Positions 42,395 to 50,739 of a stretch of 64,000 nucleotides of DNA are shown here, one piece after another. The position numbers and the translations under genes were made by a program. The stretch comes from Bacteroidota bacterium (GTDB lineage Bacteria > Bacteroidota > Bacteroidia > Cytophagales > Cyclobacteriaceae). Within the stretch, counting starts at the first letter, position 1, and the number at the start of each line of letters is the position of its first letter. The notes under the pieces were generated by a model that was not told the origin of the DNA, ran no database searches, and worked only from the letters and a program-made list of their open reading frames with translations. The stretch spans positions 1 through 64,000 of the forward strand of contig JAEYWY010000005.1 of the NCBI GenBank assembly GCA_023428695.1, written 5' to 3'.

Positions 42395-44539
42395 ATGCTT
42401 TCGAGTAAAGACATAGCCGGAATTTTGAACATCGCCGCCAGAACCTTGGGCCATCCCCTGGAAGCGGCTGCTGTTGAAGCGTTGGAGCGCGACAACACAA
42501 CCTATGCCCTCGATGAATTCCCGGAGTTCAGGCGCGACCTTATAGAGGCCGGAAGCAAAACCCGACTTCTTTTTCTGGAGAACGCAGTTCCCGAGAATAT
42601 GTTGGATCAGCTTATATCGGATGGCAAAGTCCTGCTTACGCTCAGACGAAGCGATGATGGCTCGCTGGCCCCCGAGCTGCTCGGACTTGTTAAAAAAAAG
42701 GTGACGAAATTCTCCGTCGGTGACAACGCAAATCAGCCTTATCTCACCAACGAAACCGGCGAGGTTGTCGTGTTCGTGATCTTTCCCTACTCAAGTATCG
42801 TCAGCGACGATGGCAAAACGGAAAGACAAATGACGCTCAAGCCGATGAAACGCCTGATGCGTCTGCTAACGACCGAAAGAAAAGAAATCTTCTATGTGTT
42901 CTTTTATGCCATTCTCATCGGGATTATCGGACTCGTTTTACCGCTGGGTATTCAGACCACCGTGTCGCTGGTTTCCGGAGGCGTATTTTTTAGTTCCATC
43001 TACGTACTTATCGGATTGGTGATTCTTGGCGTTTTCCTCGCCGGCGTTTTTCAGATCATTCAGATAAGTCTGGTTGAACACCTTCAGCGGCGGATTTTTA
43101 CCAAGGCGGCATTCGAGTTTTCCTTCCGCATACCGCGCCTGAAAGCCGAATCGATCGCCGGTAACTACGCTCCGGAACTTGTCAATCGTTTTTTCGACGT
43201 TGTCAGCATACAAAAAGGTTTGCCTAAGTTTTTAATCGACCTCTCGTCGAGCGCGATTCAGATTTTTTTCGGGTTGCTGCTATTGTCGCTTTACCACCCG
43301 ATGTTCGTCTTCTTCAGCATCGTGCTCGTGCTCGTCCTCATTCTGATATTCTATTTTACGGGGCCGCGCGGTCTGGAGTCTTCACTGCTCGAGTCGAAAT
43401 ACAAATACAAGGTCGTGTACTGGTTTGAAGAGCTCGCGCGCACACTAAATTCGTTTAAGCTCGCAGGCAACACAAGTCTTCCATTCAAACGGACAGATTA
43501 CAACGTCAGCAACTACCTCAAGTACAGACGTACGCATTTTTCGGTTCTAATCACCCAGTTTTCATTCATCGTTCTTTTCAAGGCTGTCGTAACGGGAAGC
43601 CTGCTGATTATCGGAACGATGCTGGTAGTTAATCGCGAAATCACGCTTGGGCAGTTTGTCGCGTCGGAGATTATTATTATCCTGATTCTGAACGCGGTCG
43701 AGAAGGTGATCATGTACATGGATGTGATCTACGATTTGCTTACAGCCGTCGACAAGGTCGGCACCATCACCGACCTCCCGCTCGACAAGCTTGGCGGAAC
43801 CGACCTTCCGGCAGGTAACGGAAAAGGATTCACCGTTCAGACCAGCAATCTGAAACTCAAGTATGACGACGCGTCGGATTACGTGCTTAAAGGAATCGAT
43901 CTGAAGATCAACGCCGGTGATCGCGTCTGCATCAGTGGCGCTGAGGGCTCGGGCAAATCCACGCTTACGTCTGTCATTGCCGGACTTCGGAGCGATTTTG
44001 AAGGCGCGGTGACCATAAACAATTTTTCCATACGCGACCTCGATCTTACGCATTTGCGAAACCGCATCGCAAAAAATATTTCACCGGATGACATGTTCGA
44101 CGGTTCGATACTTGAAAACATAACGCTTGGTAAGGAGGACCGCACCTTTGAGGACGCAGTGAATGCGTTGATGAAAGCAGGCGCGCTGGACAAGGTCAAC
44201 ACACTTCCGGAAGGATTGAATACGCGGGTGGTCAGCGGAGGCAAAGGATTCTCCAGCACGATGGTTCACCGGCTTATCCTTGCGCGTTGTATGGCGAAGA
44301 AACCAGAACTCATCATCCTGAATGATTTCTTTACCGGACTGGTCAAGAGCGATAAACTCGATCTCGTGCAACGTATCGTTGACCGCGGGAACAGGTGGAC
44401 GATGATCGCAGTATCGAACGATCCGCTGATCATGGCCGCATGTGATTATGTTATGATAATGCGGGAGGGACGCATCGCCGCGCAGGGAAAGTTCGATGAA
44501 TTGATGAACAGGGATGATCTAAGTAAATTCTTTGAATAA
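42395..44539 (+). CDS. ABC transporter permease-ATPase with degenerate ATPase motifs
   Basis: A 714-residue exporter half. The first 150 residues are a soluble domain without a recognised family; it is not a C39 peptidase. Six membrane segments follow (about 160-430). The nucleotide-binding domain (about 480-714) has a good Walker A (SGAEGSGKST), but the signature reads VSGGKGFS where LSGGQ is usual. The Walker B position reads LIILNDFF, lacking the normal Asp-Glu pair. This may reduce ATP hydrolysis. The gene belongs to a type I-like export operon with the adaptor and channel, overlapping the adaptor gene by eight bases. Confidence 0.88.
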   Translation: MLSSKDIAGILNIAARTLGHPLEAAAVEALERDNTTYALDEFPEFRRDLIEAGSKTRLLFLENAVPENMLDQLISDGKVLLTLRRSDDGSLAPELLGLVKKKVTKFSVGDNANQPYLTNETGEVVVFVIFPYSSIVSDDGKTERQMTLKPMKRLMRLLTTERKEIFYVFFYAILIGIIGLVLPLGIQTTVSLVSGGVFFSSIYVLIGLVILGVFLAGVFQIIQISLVEHLQRRIFTKAAFEFSFRIPRLKAESIAGNYAPELVNRFFDVVSIQKGLPKFLIDLSSSAIQIFFGLLLLSLYHPMFVFFSIVLVLVLILIFYFTGPRGLESSLLESKYKYKVVYWFEELARTLNSFKLAGNTSLPFKRTDYNVSNYLKYRRTHFSVLITQFSFIVLFKAVVTGSLLIIGTMLVVNREITLGQFVASEIIIILILNAVEKVIMYMDVIYDLLTAVDKVGTITDLPLDKLGGTDLPAGNGKGFTVQTSNLKLKYDDASDYVLKGIDLKINAGDRVCISGAEGSGKSTLTSVIAGLRSDFEGAVTINNFSIRDLDLTHLRNRIAKNISPDDMFDGSILENITLGKEDRTFEDAVNALMKAGALDKVNTLPEGLNTRVVSGGKGFSSTMVHRLILARCMAKKPELIILNDFFTGLVKSDKLDLVQRIVDRGNRWTMIAVSNDPLIMAACDYVMIMREGRIAAQGKFDELMNRDDLSKFFE

Positions 44540-45842
44540 AATGCTGGGAATATCAAAAGACAATATCGGGCGCTTTATCGGACAGGAACGGTTCTATACG
44601 TTGCAGGCGCTGGATACACCGCGCGAAGCGAAAATTCTCGCGAAGGTGTTGCTGGCTGTTGCCGCGCTGTTTATACTCGTTTTGTTCCTGCCCTGGCAGC
44701 AGAACATTCGCGCCACAGGCAATGTTACCGCGTTCAATCCACGCAACAGGCCGCAGGCGGTGGAAGCCGTGATCGCGGGAAGAATTCAACAATGGCATGT
44801 TCAGGAAGGGCAATTCGTGAACCGTGGCGATACCATTGTGACGATCAGCGAAGTGAAAGAGAAGTATTTCGATCCGCAGCTGCTTATACGCCTTCGTGAA
44901 CAGATCGATGCGAAGGAAAAAGGACTTGTGTCGAAGGAAGAAAAAGTTGAGGCGCTGGGAAGACAGGTGGCTGCGCTTAAGAATGGAATGCAATTGAAAG
45001 TGGAGCAGTCCAGGGCGAAACTTGAGGCCGAGCGTGTCCGTTTTGAGAACGCCCGAAATCAGTATGAGCGTAACAAGAATCTGTTTGAAGCCGGCAACAT
45101 CGCGCTGACGAAATTTCAGGATATCGAGTACAAGTTTCAGGGAAGCCAGGCGGATTACCTCAACGCGCAGACCGAGCTCGACCGCGTCCGCGCGGAATAC
45201 CTGGACAAGATCAACAAGGCGGAGTCCGATATCAGCAGCACGTATTCGGAGCTGTTTGACAGTCAGGCCGAGTTATCCAAAATGAGAAACGAATATGCCA
45301 ACCTGCAGATACGCAATGCGCAGTATCAGATTCTTGCGCCCCAAAGCGGGTTCATCGTGAAGGCTACACTCTCGGGCCTCGGTGAAACGATAAGGGAAGG
45401 CGACCCGGTTTGTACGATCATGCCCGAAAACTCCGACATCGCGGTGGAGATGTATGTGCGCGCAATGGACGTACCGTTGCTTACAAAAGACAAGAAGGTC
45501 CGTATTGAGTTTGATGGCTGGCCCGCCCTGCAATTTTCCGGTTGGCCAAGCGTGTCCGTAGGCACGTTTGGCGGTGTGGTCAAGGTGATCGACTATGTCA
45601 ACTCCAGGCCGGGGGAGTTTCGCATTCTTGTCGTCCCTGACGCGGAAGACGAGCCCTGGCCCGTGCAGCTGCGTCAGGGGTCGGGTACAAAGGGCTGGAT
45701 CATGCTGAACGACGTGCCGGTCTGGTACGAAATCTGGCGACAGCTCAATGGTTTTCCGCCGAGCCTTTACAACGAACCTCTTGAGGATGTTATCCGGCTC
45801 GAGAAAAAGGATTACACAAAAAGCAACGACGAAGACGTATGA
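44532..45842 (+). CDS. HlyD family membrane fusion (adaptor) protein
   Basis: A 436-residue adaptor with an N-terminal membrane segment (LAVAALFILVLFLPW near residue 40), a lipoyl half (GRIQQWHVQEGQFVNRGDT), a long coiled coil (about 110-250, with KEEKVEALGRQVAALKN) and the second lipoyl part (APQSGFIVKATLSGLGETI). It bridges the ABC exporter and the outer-membrane channel in the periplasm. It overlaps the genes on both sides. Confidence 0.9.
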   Translation: MNKMLGISKDNIGRFIGQERFYTLQALDTPREAKILAKVLLAVAALFILVLFLPWQQNIRATGNVTAFNPRNRPQAVEAVIAGRIQQWHVQEGQFVNRGDTIVTISEVKEKYFDPQLLIRLREQIDAKEKGLVSKEEKVEALGRQVAALKNGMQLKVEQSRAKLEAERVRFENARNQYERNKNLFEAGNIALTKFQDIEYKFQGSQADYLNAQTELDRVRAEYLDKINKAESDISSTYSELFDSQAELSKMRNEYANLQIRNAQYQILAPQSGFIVKATLSGLGETIREGDPVCTIMPENSDIAVEMYVRAMDVPLLTKDKKVRIEFDGWPALQFSGWPSVSVGTFGGVVKVIDYVNSRPGEFRILVVPDAEDEPWPVQLRQGSGTKGWIMLNDVPVWYEIWRQLNGFPPSLYNEPLEDVIRLEKKDYTKSNDEDV

Positions 45843-47299
45843 AGTTTTCTGTGAGTAGGTTGGTGTTGTTGATCGCGGCGCTATGGAATACTACCACGGC
45901 GCCGGGACAGGCCGTGACTGATTCGTTGTTTGTTTTGCCGGATTCAGCGCGCGTGTTTACCATCGAAAATCTCTATACGCTCATTCTCAAGCACCATCCC
46001 GTGGTGAAACAGGTGGAACTGATGTCGGAAGTCGCGCGTCAGGAGATCCGACTGGCGCGCGGAAACTTCGACCCAAAGGCCGAAGCGTCGCTGGTTACAA
46101 AAAATTTCAACGGCACCGAGTATTATAAGATAGCCAATGCCGAATTGAAGGTACCAACCCGTTTTCCATTAGACCCTAAGGTTGGTGTTGACAGGAACAG
46201 CGGCGCGTACCTTAATCCCGAACGTTATATCGCGGAGTCGTACGGATATCAGCAGCTCTATGCCGGAATTTCGCTCCCTCTGGGGCGGGGTCTTTTTACC
46301 GACGAGAGACGCGTCACGCTGCGTCAGGCGGAACTCTTCACGCAGACGACGGAAGCGGAACAGGTGAAGTTCGTAAACAAGCTGCTGCTTGATGCCGCCA
46401 AAGACTATTGGGAGTGGTACTATGCCTACTATAATTTCCGGTTGTACAACCGGAGCGTGCGGATTGCAAAAGATATTTTCGAACGTGTGAAGGTCAATTC
46501 GGAATGGGGTGAGGCTGCTCCCATCGACACCATACAGGCAAAGCTGACGTGGCAGGAGCGAGTGATTGAACAGCAGGAGACATGGCTGGCTTTTGTAAAC
46601 AGCGGAGTCAGACTTTCGAATTACCTTTGGGATAGTCTGGCCAATCCGTTGTCGCTGCAGCCGTCATGGGCGCCGGCGCTGCAACAGGCCGACGTCCCGA
46701 ATGAAGCCGATCTTGAATCGCTCCTCGAACAATCGCGCGAAAACCACCCCGAGCTGCGTAAGATCCGGGTAAAGCTGCTCCATCAGGAGCTTGACCGCAA
46801 ACTAGTAGTTGAAAACCTGAAACCCCGCCTTGACCTGAACTATAACCTGATCAATCAGCCGATCCACCCGGACGAAGGCATTGTGATGCCCAGTGGTGAA
46901 GATTACAAATTCGGCGTTGATTTTTCGTTTCCGATCCTCCTGCGAAAGGAACGCGCAAAGCTGGCCATGGCAAAACTCAAGATCGCAGAAACGCGTTATG
47001 AGCAGGCATTGTTGACCCAACGCATTCTTAACGAAATCCAGGCCACGTACAATCAGCTGGTGAACAACAGGGTGTTGTTTGACCAGCAACGTCAGCGGGC
47101 TGAAAACTATAACCGTTTACTCGAGGCCGAAGTTGTCAATCTGGAAAATGGCGAGAGTGATCTTTTCAAACTGAATGTACAGCAGGAAAAATTTCTTGAG
47201 GCCCAGTCAAAGGTACTGAAACTTCGTGCGGACCTTGAAAAACAAAAGGCGGCTTTGTTATGGGCCGCTGGAATCCGCCACCTTGGGGCGCAGCCGTGA
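45839..47299 (+). CDS. TolC-like outer membrane efflux protein
   Basis: A 486-residue protein with signal peptide (GQAVTDS cleavage region) and two long helical repeats typical of the outer membrane efflux family (for example LELMSEVARQEIRLARG-like and QKAALLWAAGI at the end). It completes the export complex with the ABC and HlyD-like proteins. It overlaps the adaptor gene by four bases (ATGA), so the operon is translationally coupled. The cargo is unknown. Confidence 0.88.
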   Translation: MKFSVSRLVLLIAALWNTTTAPGQAVTDSLFVLPDSARVFTIENLYTLILKHHPVVKQVELMSEVARQEIRLARGNFDPKAEASLVTKNFNGTEYYKIANAELKVPTRFPLDPKVGVDRNSGAYLNPERYIAESYGYQQLYAGISLPLGRGLFTDERRVTLRQAELFTQTTEAEQVKFVNKLLLDAAKDYWEWYYAYYNFRLYNRSVRIAKDIFERVKVNSEWGEAAPIDTIQAKLTWQERVIEQQETWLAFVNSGVRLSNYLWDSLANPLSLQPSWAPALQQADVPNEADLESLLEQSRENHPELRKIRVKLLHQELDRKLVVENLKPRLDLNYNLINQPIHPDEGIVMPSGEDYKFGVDFSFPILLRKERAKLAMAKLKIAETRYEQALLTQRILNEIQATYNQLVNNRVLFDQQRQRAENYNRLLEAEVVNLENGESDLFKLNVQQEKFLEAQSKVLKLRADLEKQKAALLWAAGIRHLGAQP

Positions 47300-47315
47300 C
47301 CGGGTAGCGTGTCTT

Positions 47316-48134
47316 TTACATGTTCACAATGTAACGTTTGCCGGATCGCATAAAACGCCGGGGCGCGATGCCCGTAAACGCTCTAAATTCTCTTATGAAA
47401 TGGGACTGATCCGAAAAGCCGTTGTCGTACGCGACCGCAGCGAAATCGATGGAGGATTTGGAACGCATATAGCGTTGTACGGCGTTTAGTCTGGCGATGC
47501 GCATGTATTCCTTTGTCGTGATGCCGAAACGATCTTTGAAGCCGCGTTGCAGTTGACGCGAACTTATGGGAACCTCGCGCATGAGATCTTTTTGTGTGAT
47601 CAGCCCGGCATGTTGACGAACGATGCGCGCGGCGAGCGTTGTGTAATCGAATTTATTTGCGTGACTCGCAAGCTGTTTGCTGAGCATTGAATCCGCCAGG
47701 GATACGCGCGAAGCGGAGTCGCGGCACGATCTGATCCGGTGGCAAAAGTCGTTGACTACCGTTCCCGGCAGATCCGTTGTGTCGGCATACGTTGAAACGA
47801 TAGCCGATGGTGTCAGTCCGAAAATGCTGGACAAACCATCGGGATAAAAGCGGATTCCGAATACCGACACGGTTTGGTCGAAACGCACCTCATACTGACT
47901 TGTGTGCAGGCCAATGATCGTATAGTCCGGTGACGGACCAGTTTTATCGTCTTTTCCTCCGAGCACGCAATGGTCATCCCCGAGGTGAATAATCAGTTCG
48001 ACGTATCCGTTGGGTACGACAGACTGCGTGAAGTCGGGGAGGGCATTGATGTTGAACGACGCTTTCCAGTACGTATGAATGTACGGCGAGAGGAGAGGAC
48101 AGGGCGGAAATTCTTCAATTGAAATATTCATCAT
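47316..48134 (-). CDS. AraC family regulator with DUF6597-type N-terminus
   Basis: About 272 residues. The sensory half starts MMNISIEEFPPCPLLSPYIH and has VVPNGYVELIIHLGDD. The C-terminal double helix-turn-helix reads ITQKDLMREVPISSRQLQRG then DFAAVAYDNGFSDQSHFIRE with FRAFTGIAPRRF. It lies downstream of the cupin and DUF3237 genes on the same strand, but an intrinsic terminator separates them, so it may be regulated independently. Architecture matches the AraC gene near 3.8 kb. Confidence 0.88.
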   Translation of the reverse strand: MMNISIEEFPPCPLLSPYIHTYWKASFNINALPDFTQSVVPNGYVELIIHLGDDHCVLGGKDDKTGPSPDYTIIGLHTSQYEVRFDQTVSVFGIRFYPDGLSSIFGLTPSAIVSTYADTTDLPGTVVNDFCHRIRSCRDSASRVSLADSMLSKQLASHANKFDYTTLAARIVRQHAGLITQKDLMREVPISSRQLQRGFKDRFGITTKEYMRIARLNAVQRYMRSKSSIDFAAVAYDNGFSDQSHFIREFRAFTGIAPRRFMRSGKRYIVNM

Positions 48135-48139
48135 GGTTT

Positions 48140-48174
48140 TGTTAAAACGGCGCACGGTATTTCACCGTGCGCCG
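48140..48174 (-). terminator. Strong intrinsic terminator after the cupin gene
   Basis: An eleven-pair perfect stem (CGGCGCACGGT with ACCGTGCGCCG, loop of five) is followed on the minus strand by TTTTAAC. It ends the DUF3237-cupin transcript before the AraC gene. Confidence 0.8.
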
Positions 48175-48180
48175 ATGAGA

Positions 48181-48597
48181 TCAGCCGAACATCGAGGTGT
48201 CCACCACTCTTGAATTAGTCGGCAACCATTCCTGTTCGAACGTGGCTACGATGTTGTTTTTCCCAAACACACCGAGAACGCGAGCCGTGCCAGGGCCGGT
48301 GTTCCGAAAGTTGTGTGGCGCCATTTCAGGAATTAATATCATCGAACCGGCTTCCACTTTCCTTACTTCACCATTTACCTCTGCTTCGAGTGTTCCCTGA
48401 AGTACAATAATCAGTTCTTCAGCGCTGTCGGTATGGCGGCCCAGGTTGTCGCCAGGCGCGATTTCAAAATATACGGAGGCAAGCTGTTTTGAACCGTGTG
48501 CTCCAATCAAGGGAAATGTGGCCCTGCACTGCTGAAGCGCGTCGCCCTTTCCGGTGAACTCCACCAATTCAAGTGTGTTAAGATCTATCGTTGTCAT
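48181..48597 (-). CDS. Cupin domain protein
   Basis: About 138 residues with the small beta-barrel cupin pattern: ASVYFEIAPGDNLGRHTDSA, EELIIVLQGTLEAEV, then ILIPEMAPHNFRNTGPG. Metal-binding His and Glu are at the usual positions (GxxxxHxxxxEE and PxxxxHxxxN-like). It may be a regulatory or dioxygenase-like cupin. The ATG at 48597 was chosen for the family N-terminus. It follows the DUF3237 gene by 13 bases on the same strand. Confidence 0.85.
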   Translation of the reverse strand: MTTIDLNTLELVEFTGKGDALQQCRATFPLIGAHGSKQLASVYFEIAPGDNLGRHTDSAEELIIVLQGTLEAEVNGEVRKVEAGSMILIPEMAPHNFRNTGPGTARVLGVFGKNNIVATFEQEWLPTNSRVVDTSMFG

Positions 48598-48610
48598 TTG
48601 ATTTTTTCTT

Positions 48611-49051
48611 TTAAATGAGTAATCCTTTGATGTGAACGCGTCCGCTGGCGAAGTCAACGCGCCCAATGCCCCATACCTGGAGTTTATTCAACCACCGGTA
48701 TTGTGATGACGCTGTGTGAAAGTGCATGTTCAGTCGGAGTTCGCCGTTATCATTGATGCCGGTTTCCGTGAGTTTGATCCGTTCGCCGTCGCGGGTCGTG
48801 AGTGTAGCCTGGAGGTTTAATAGCAGCTTTCCATCGCTTCTAACCTCAAGGTAGTCAACACCCGAGACCGTTCCGCTGAGCCGATCTCCGGAAACACGTC
48901 CTTCAAACGCAATATCAAACCGGGCGCCTTCTGGCGGAACTGGTTTTCCGTTGACAAAATCGGTCCATGAAAAACCGAACTCATGAATAGCGGTGAGTCC
49001 AACTTCCTCTTCGAAAAGGATCTTTTCCGCTGTGATTGTTTCTGAAATCAT
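48611..49051 (-). CDS. DUF3237 family protein
   Basis: A 146-residue protein with the pattern GARFDIAFEGRVSGDRLSGTVSG, DYLEVRSDGKLLLNLQATL and a final IGRVDFASGRVHIKG, which fits the DUF3237 beta-barrel family. Its function is unknown. With the cupin gene it forms a two-gene unit ended by a strong terminator. Confidence 0.7.
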   Translation of the reverse strand: MISETITAEKILFEEEVGLTAIHEFGFSWTDFVNGKPVPPEGARFDIAFEGRVSGDRLSGTVSGVDYLEVRSDGKLLLNLQATLTTRDGERIKLTETGINDNGELRLNMHFHTASSQYRWLNKLQVWGIGRVDFASGRVHIKGLLI

Positions 49052-49169
49052 AAGATTTTCGTTTTGTTGTACTTAAGTTTTCAGCAAAGATCCTTCAGGC
49101 GTTGAAGTTGTGATTGAATAAAAACGACATTCTTCGCTCCGGGTTTCCCTGATTTTGGTATTATCGCTC

Positions 49170-50618
49170 ATGAGACTTCCCAACACCGCTTCTTTAACTC
49201 TGATACTTATCATTTTTTCCGGTATTTCCTGTAACCGAAAAGAGACTCCGCCACCGACCGCAGTGACGCCAATTCCTTCAGAGGCGCAACTGAGGTGGCA
49301 TGCTATGGAGATGAATGCGTTCATCCATTTCACAACCAACACCTTTACAGACAAGGAGTGGGGTTACGGCGACGAATCTCCGGCTGTTTTCAATCCTACA
49401 GATATCGATGTGGATCAATGGATCACGACATTAAAAGATGCAGGGTTCAAGGGTGTCATACTCACGACGAAACACCATGACGGCTTTTGCCTCTGGCCGT
49501 CACAGTTCACGGATCACACCGTGGCAAACAGTCCGTTCAAAGGCGATGTGGTAAAGCTGGTATCGGAAAGTTGTCGGCGCCATGGACTTAAGTTTGGAAT
49601 CTATCTTTCTCCATGGGACAGGAATCGCACTGACTATGGCACACCTGCGTACATTGAGTATTACCGGAATCAGTTGAAAGAATTGTTTACAAACTACGGC
49701 CCCGTATTTGAAATGTGGTTCGACGGAGCCAACGGTGGTGACGGTTATTACGGCGGCGCGCACGAACGCCGCAGGATAGATGGCTCGACCTATTATGACT
49801 GGCCGACAACGCTGGATATCGTTCGTGAAATGGAACCGGAGGTAATTTTCTTCAGCGATGCGGGTCCCGGTGTACGCTGGGTGGGTAATGAACGTGGTAT
49901 TGCCGGTGAAACAAACTGGAATACGATTACACCTGATACATTGTATGCCGGCAAGGGCGGGATTGAAAATCTGCTTAACACCGGATCCGAAAACGCAACG
50001 CACTGGATACCCGCCGAAACTGACGTATCGATACGCCCGGGGTGGTTCTATCACGCGGACGAGGATTCTTTGGTCAAGTCGCCGGAAAAGCTGTTCGAAA
50101 TTTACCTGACTTCCGTCGGAAGGGGATCTACGCTTCTGCTTAACGTGCCCCCTGACCGTCGCGGGAAGTTTCATGAAAATGACATTGCTTCCCTTCTGAG
50201 TTTCAGGGCCATACTCGACAGTATTTTCAAAACCGATCTTGCGCGCAACGCAAGTGCCCGGACCGAACACTTCCGCGGCAGTGATGATAAATATGCTGCC
50301 GCTATGATCAACGATGATGATCCCGAAACTTTCTGGGCCACCGATGATGACCAGCATCATGGCAATCTGATTCTTGATTTTAGTGACGAGACACGGGTAA
50401 GTTATGTGTTGCTGCAGGAGTACATCCGGCTCGGGCAACGCGTGAAATCATTCAGCATCGATGTCTGGAAGGACGAAAACTGGGTGAACGTTGGAGGTGG
50501 AACTACCATTGGTTACAAGCGGATTCTGGCCATCGACCCCGTTGAAACCCGGCGTTTGCGAATCACCATTGGCGATGCCAAGGCGTGTCCGTTGATATCA
50601 AACGTATCGATCTACTGA
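49170..50618 (+). CDS. GH29 alpha-L-fucosidase, lipoprotein
   Basis: About 482 residues with a lipoprotein signal (LTLILIIFSGISC). The GH29 barrel has MNAFIHFTTNTFTDKEWG, VILTTKHHDGFCLWPS and the catalytic nucleophile Asp in FEMWFDGANGG. The C-terminal 130 residues form an F5/8C-like domain (ETFWATDDDQHHGNLILDF, RVSYVLLQEYIRLG). It removes fucose from glycans, probably at the cell surface. The ATG at 49170 was chosen; a TTG lies upstream. It opens a carbohydrate-use region. Confidence 0.92.
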   Translation: MRLPNTASLTLILIIFSGISCNRKETPPPTAVTPIPSEAQLRWHAMEMNAFIHFTTNTFTDKEWGYGDESPAVFNPTDIDVDQWITTLKDAGFKGVILTTKHHDGFCLWPSQFTDHTVANSPFKGDVVKLVSESCRRHGLKFGIYLSPWDRNRTDYGTPAYIEYYRNQLKELFTNYGPVFEMWFDGANGGDGYYGGAHERRRIDGSTYYDWPTTLDIVREMEPEVIFFSDAGPGVRWVGNERGIAGETNWNTITPDTLYAGKGGIENLLNTGSENATHWIPAETDVSIRPGWFYHADEDSLVKSPEKLFEIYLTSVGRGSTLLLNVPPDRRGKFHENDIASLLSFRAILDSIFKTDLARNASARTEHFRGSDDKYAAAMINDDDPETFWATDDDQHHGNLILDFSDETRVSYVLLQEYIRLGQRVKSFSIDVWKDENWVNVGGGTTIGYKRILAIDPVETRRLRITIGDAKACPLISNVSIY

Positions 50619-50739
50619 TCAATTGGTTACGCCTCATGGCGGGACCAGCGTGTGGCTGCTGAAAATCAGTAAACGGACGGGTATTTTTTGATGCCTTTAT
50701 CCATTATCTTTCGCCTGCTCATTCTAAACCTGAACAGCT

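Noticed and set aside
49500..50438. Minus-strand frame of 312 codons within the GH29 gene
   Set aside because: It is antisense to the fucosidase catalytic domain and lacks protein-like patterns.
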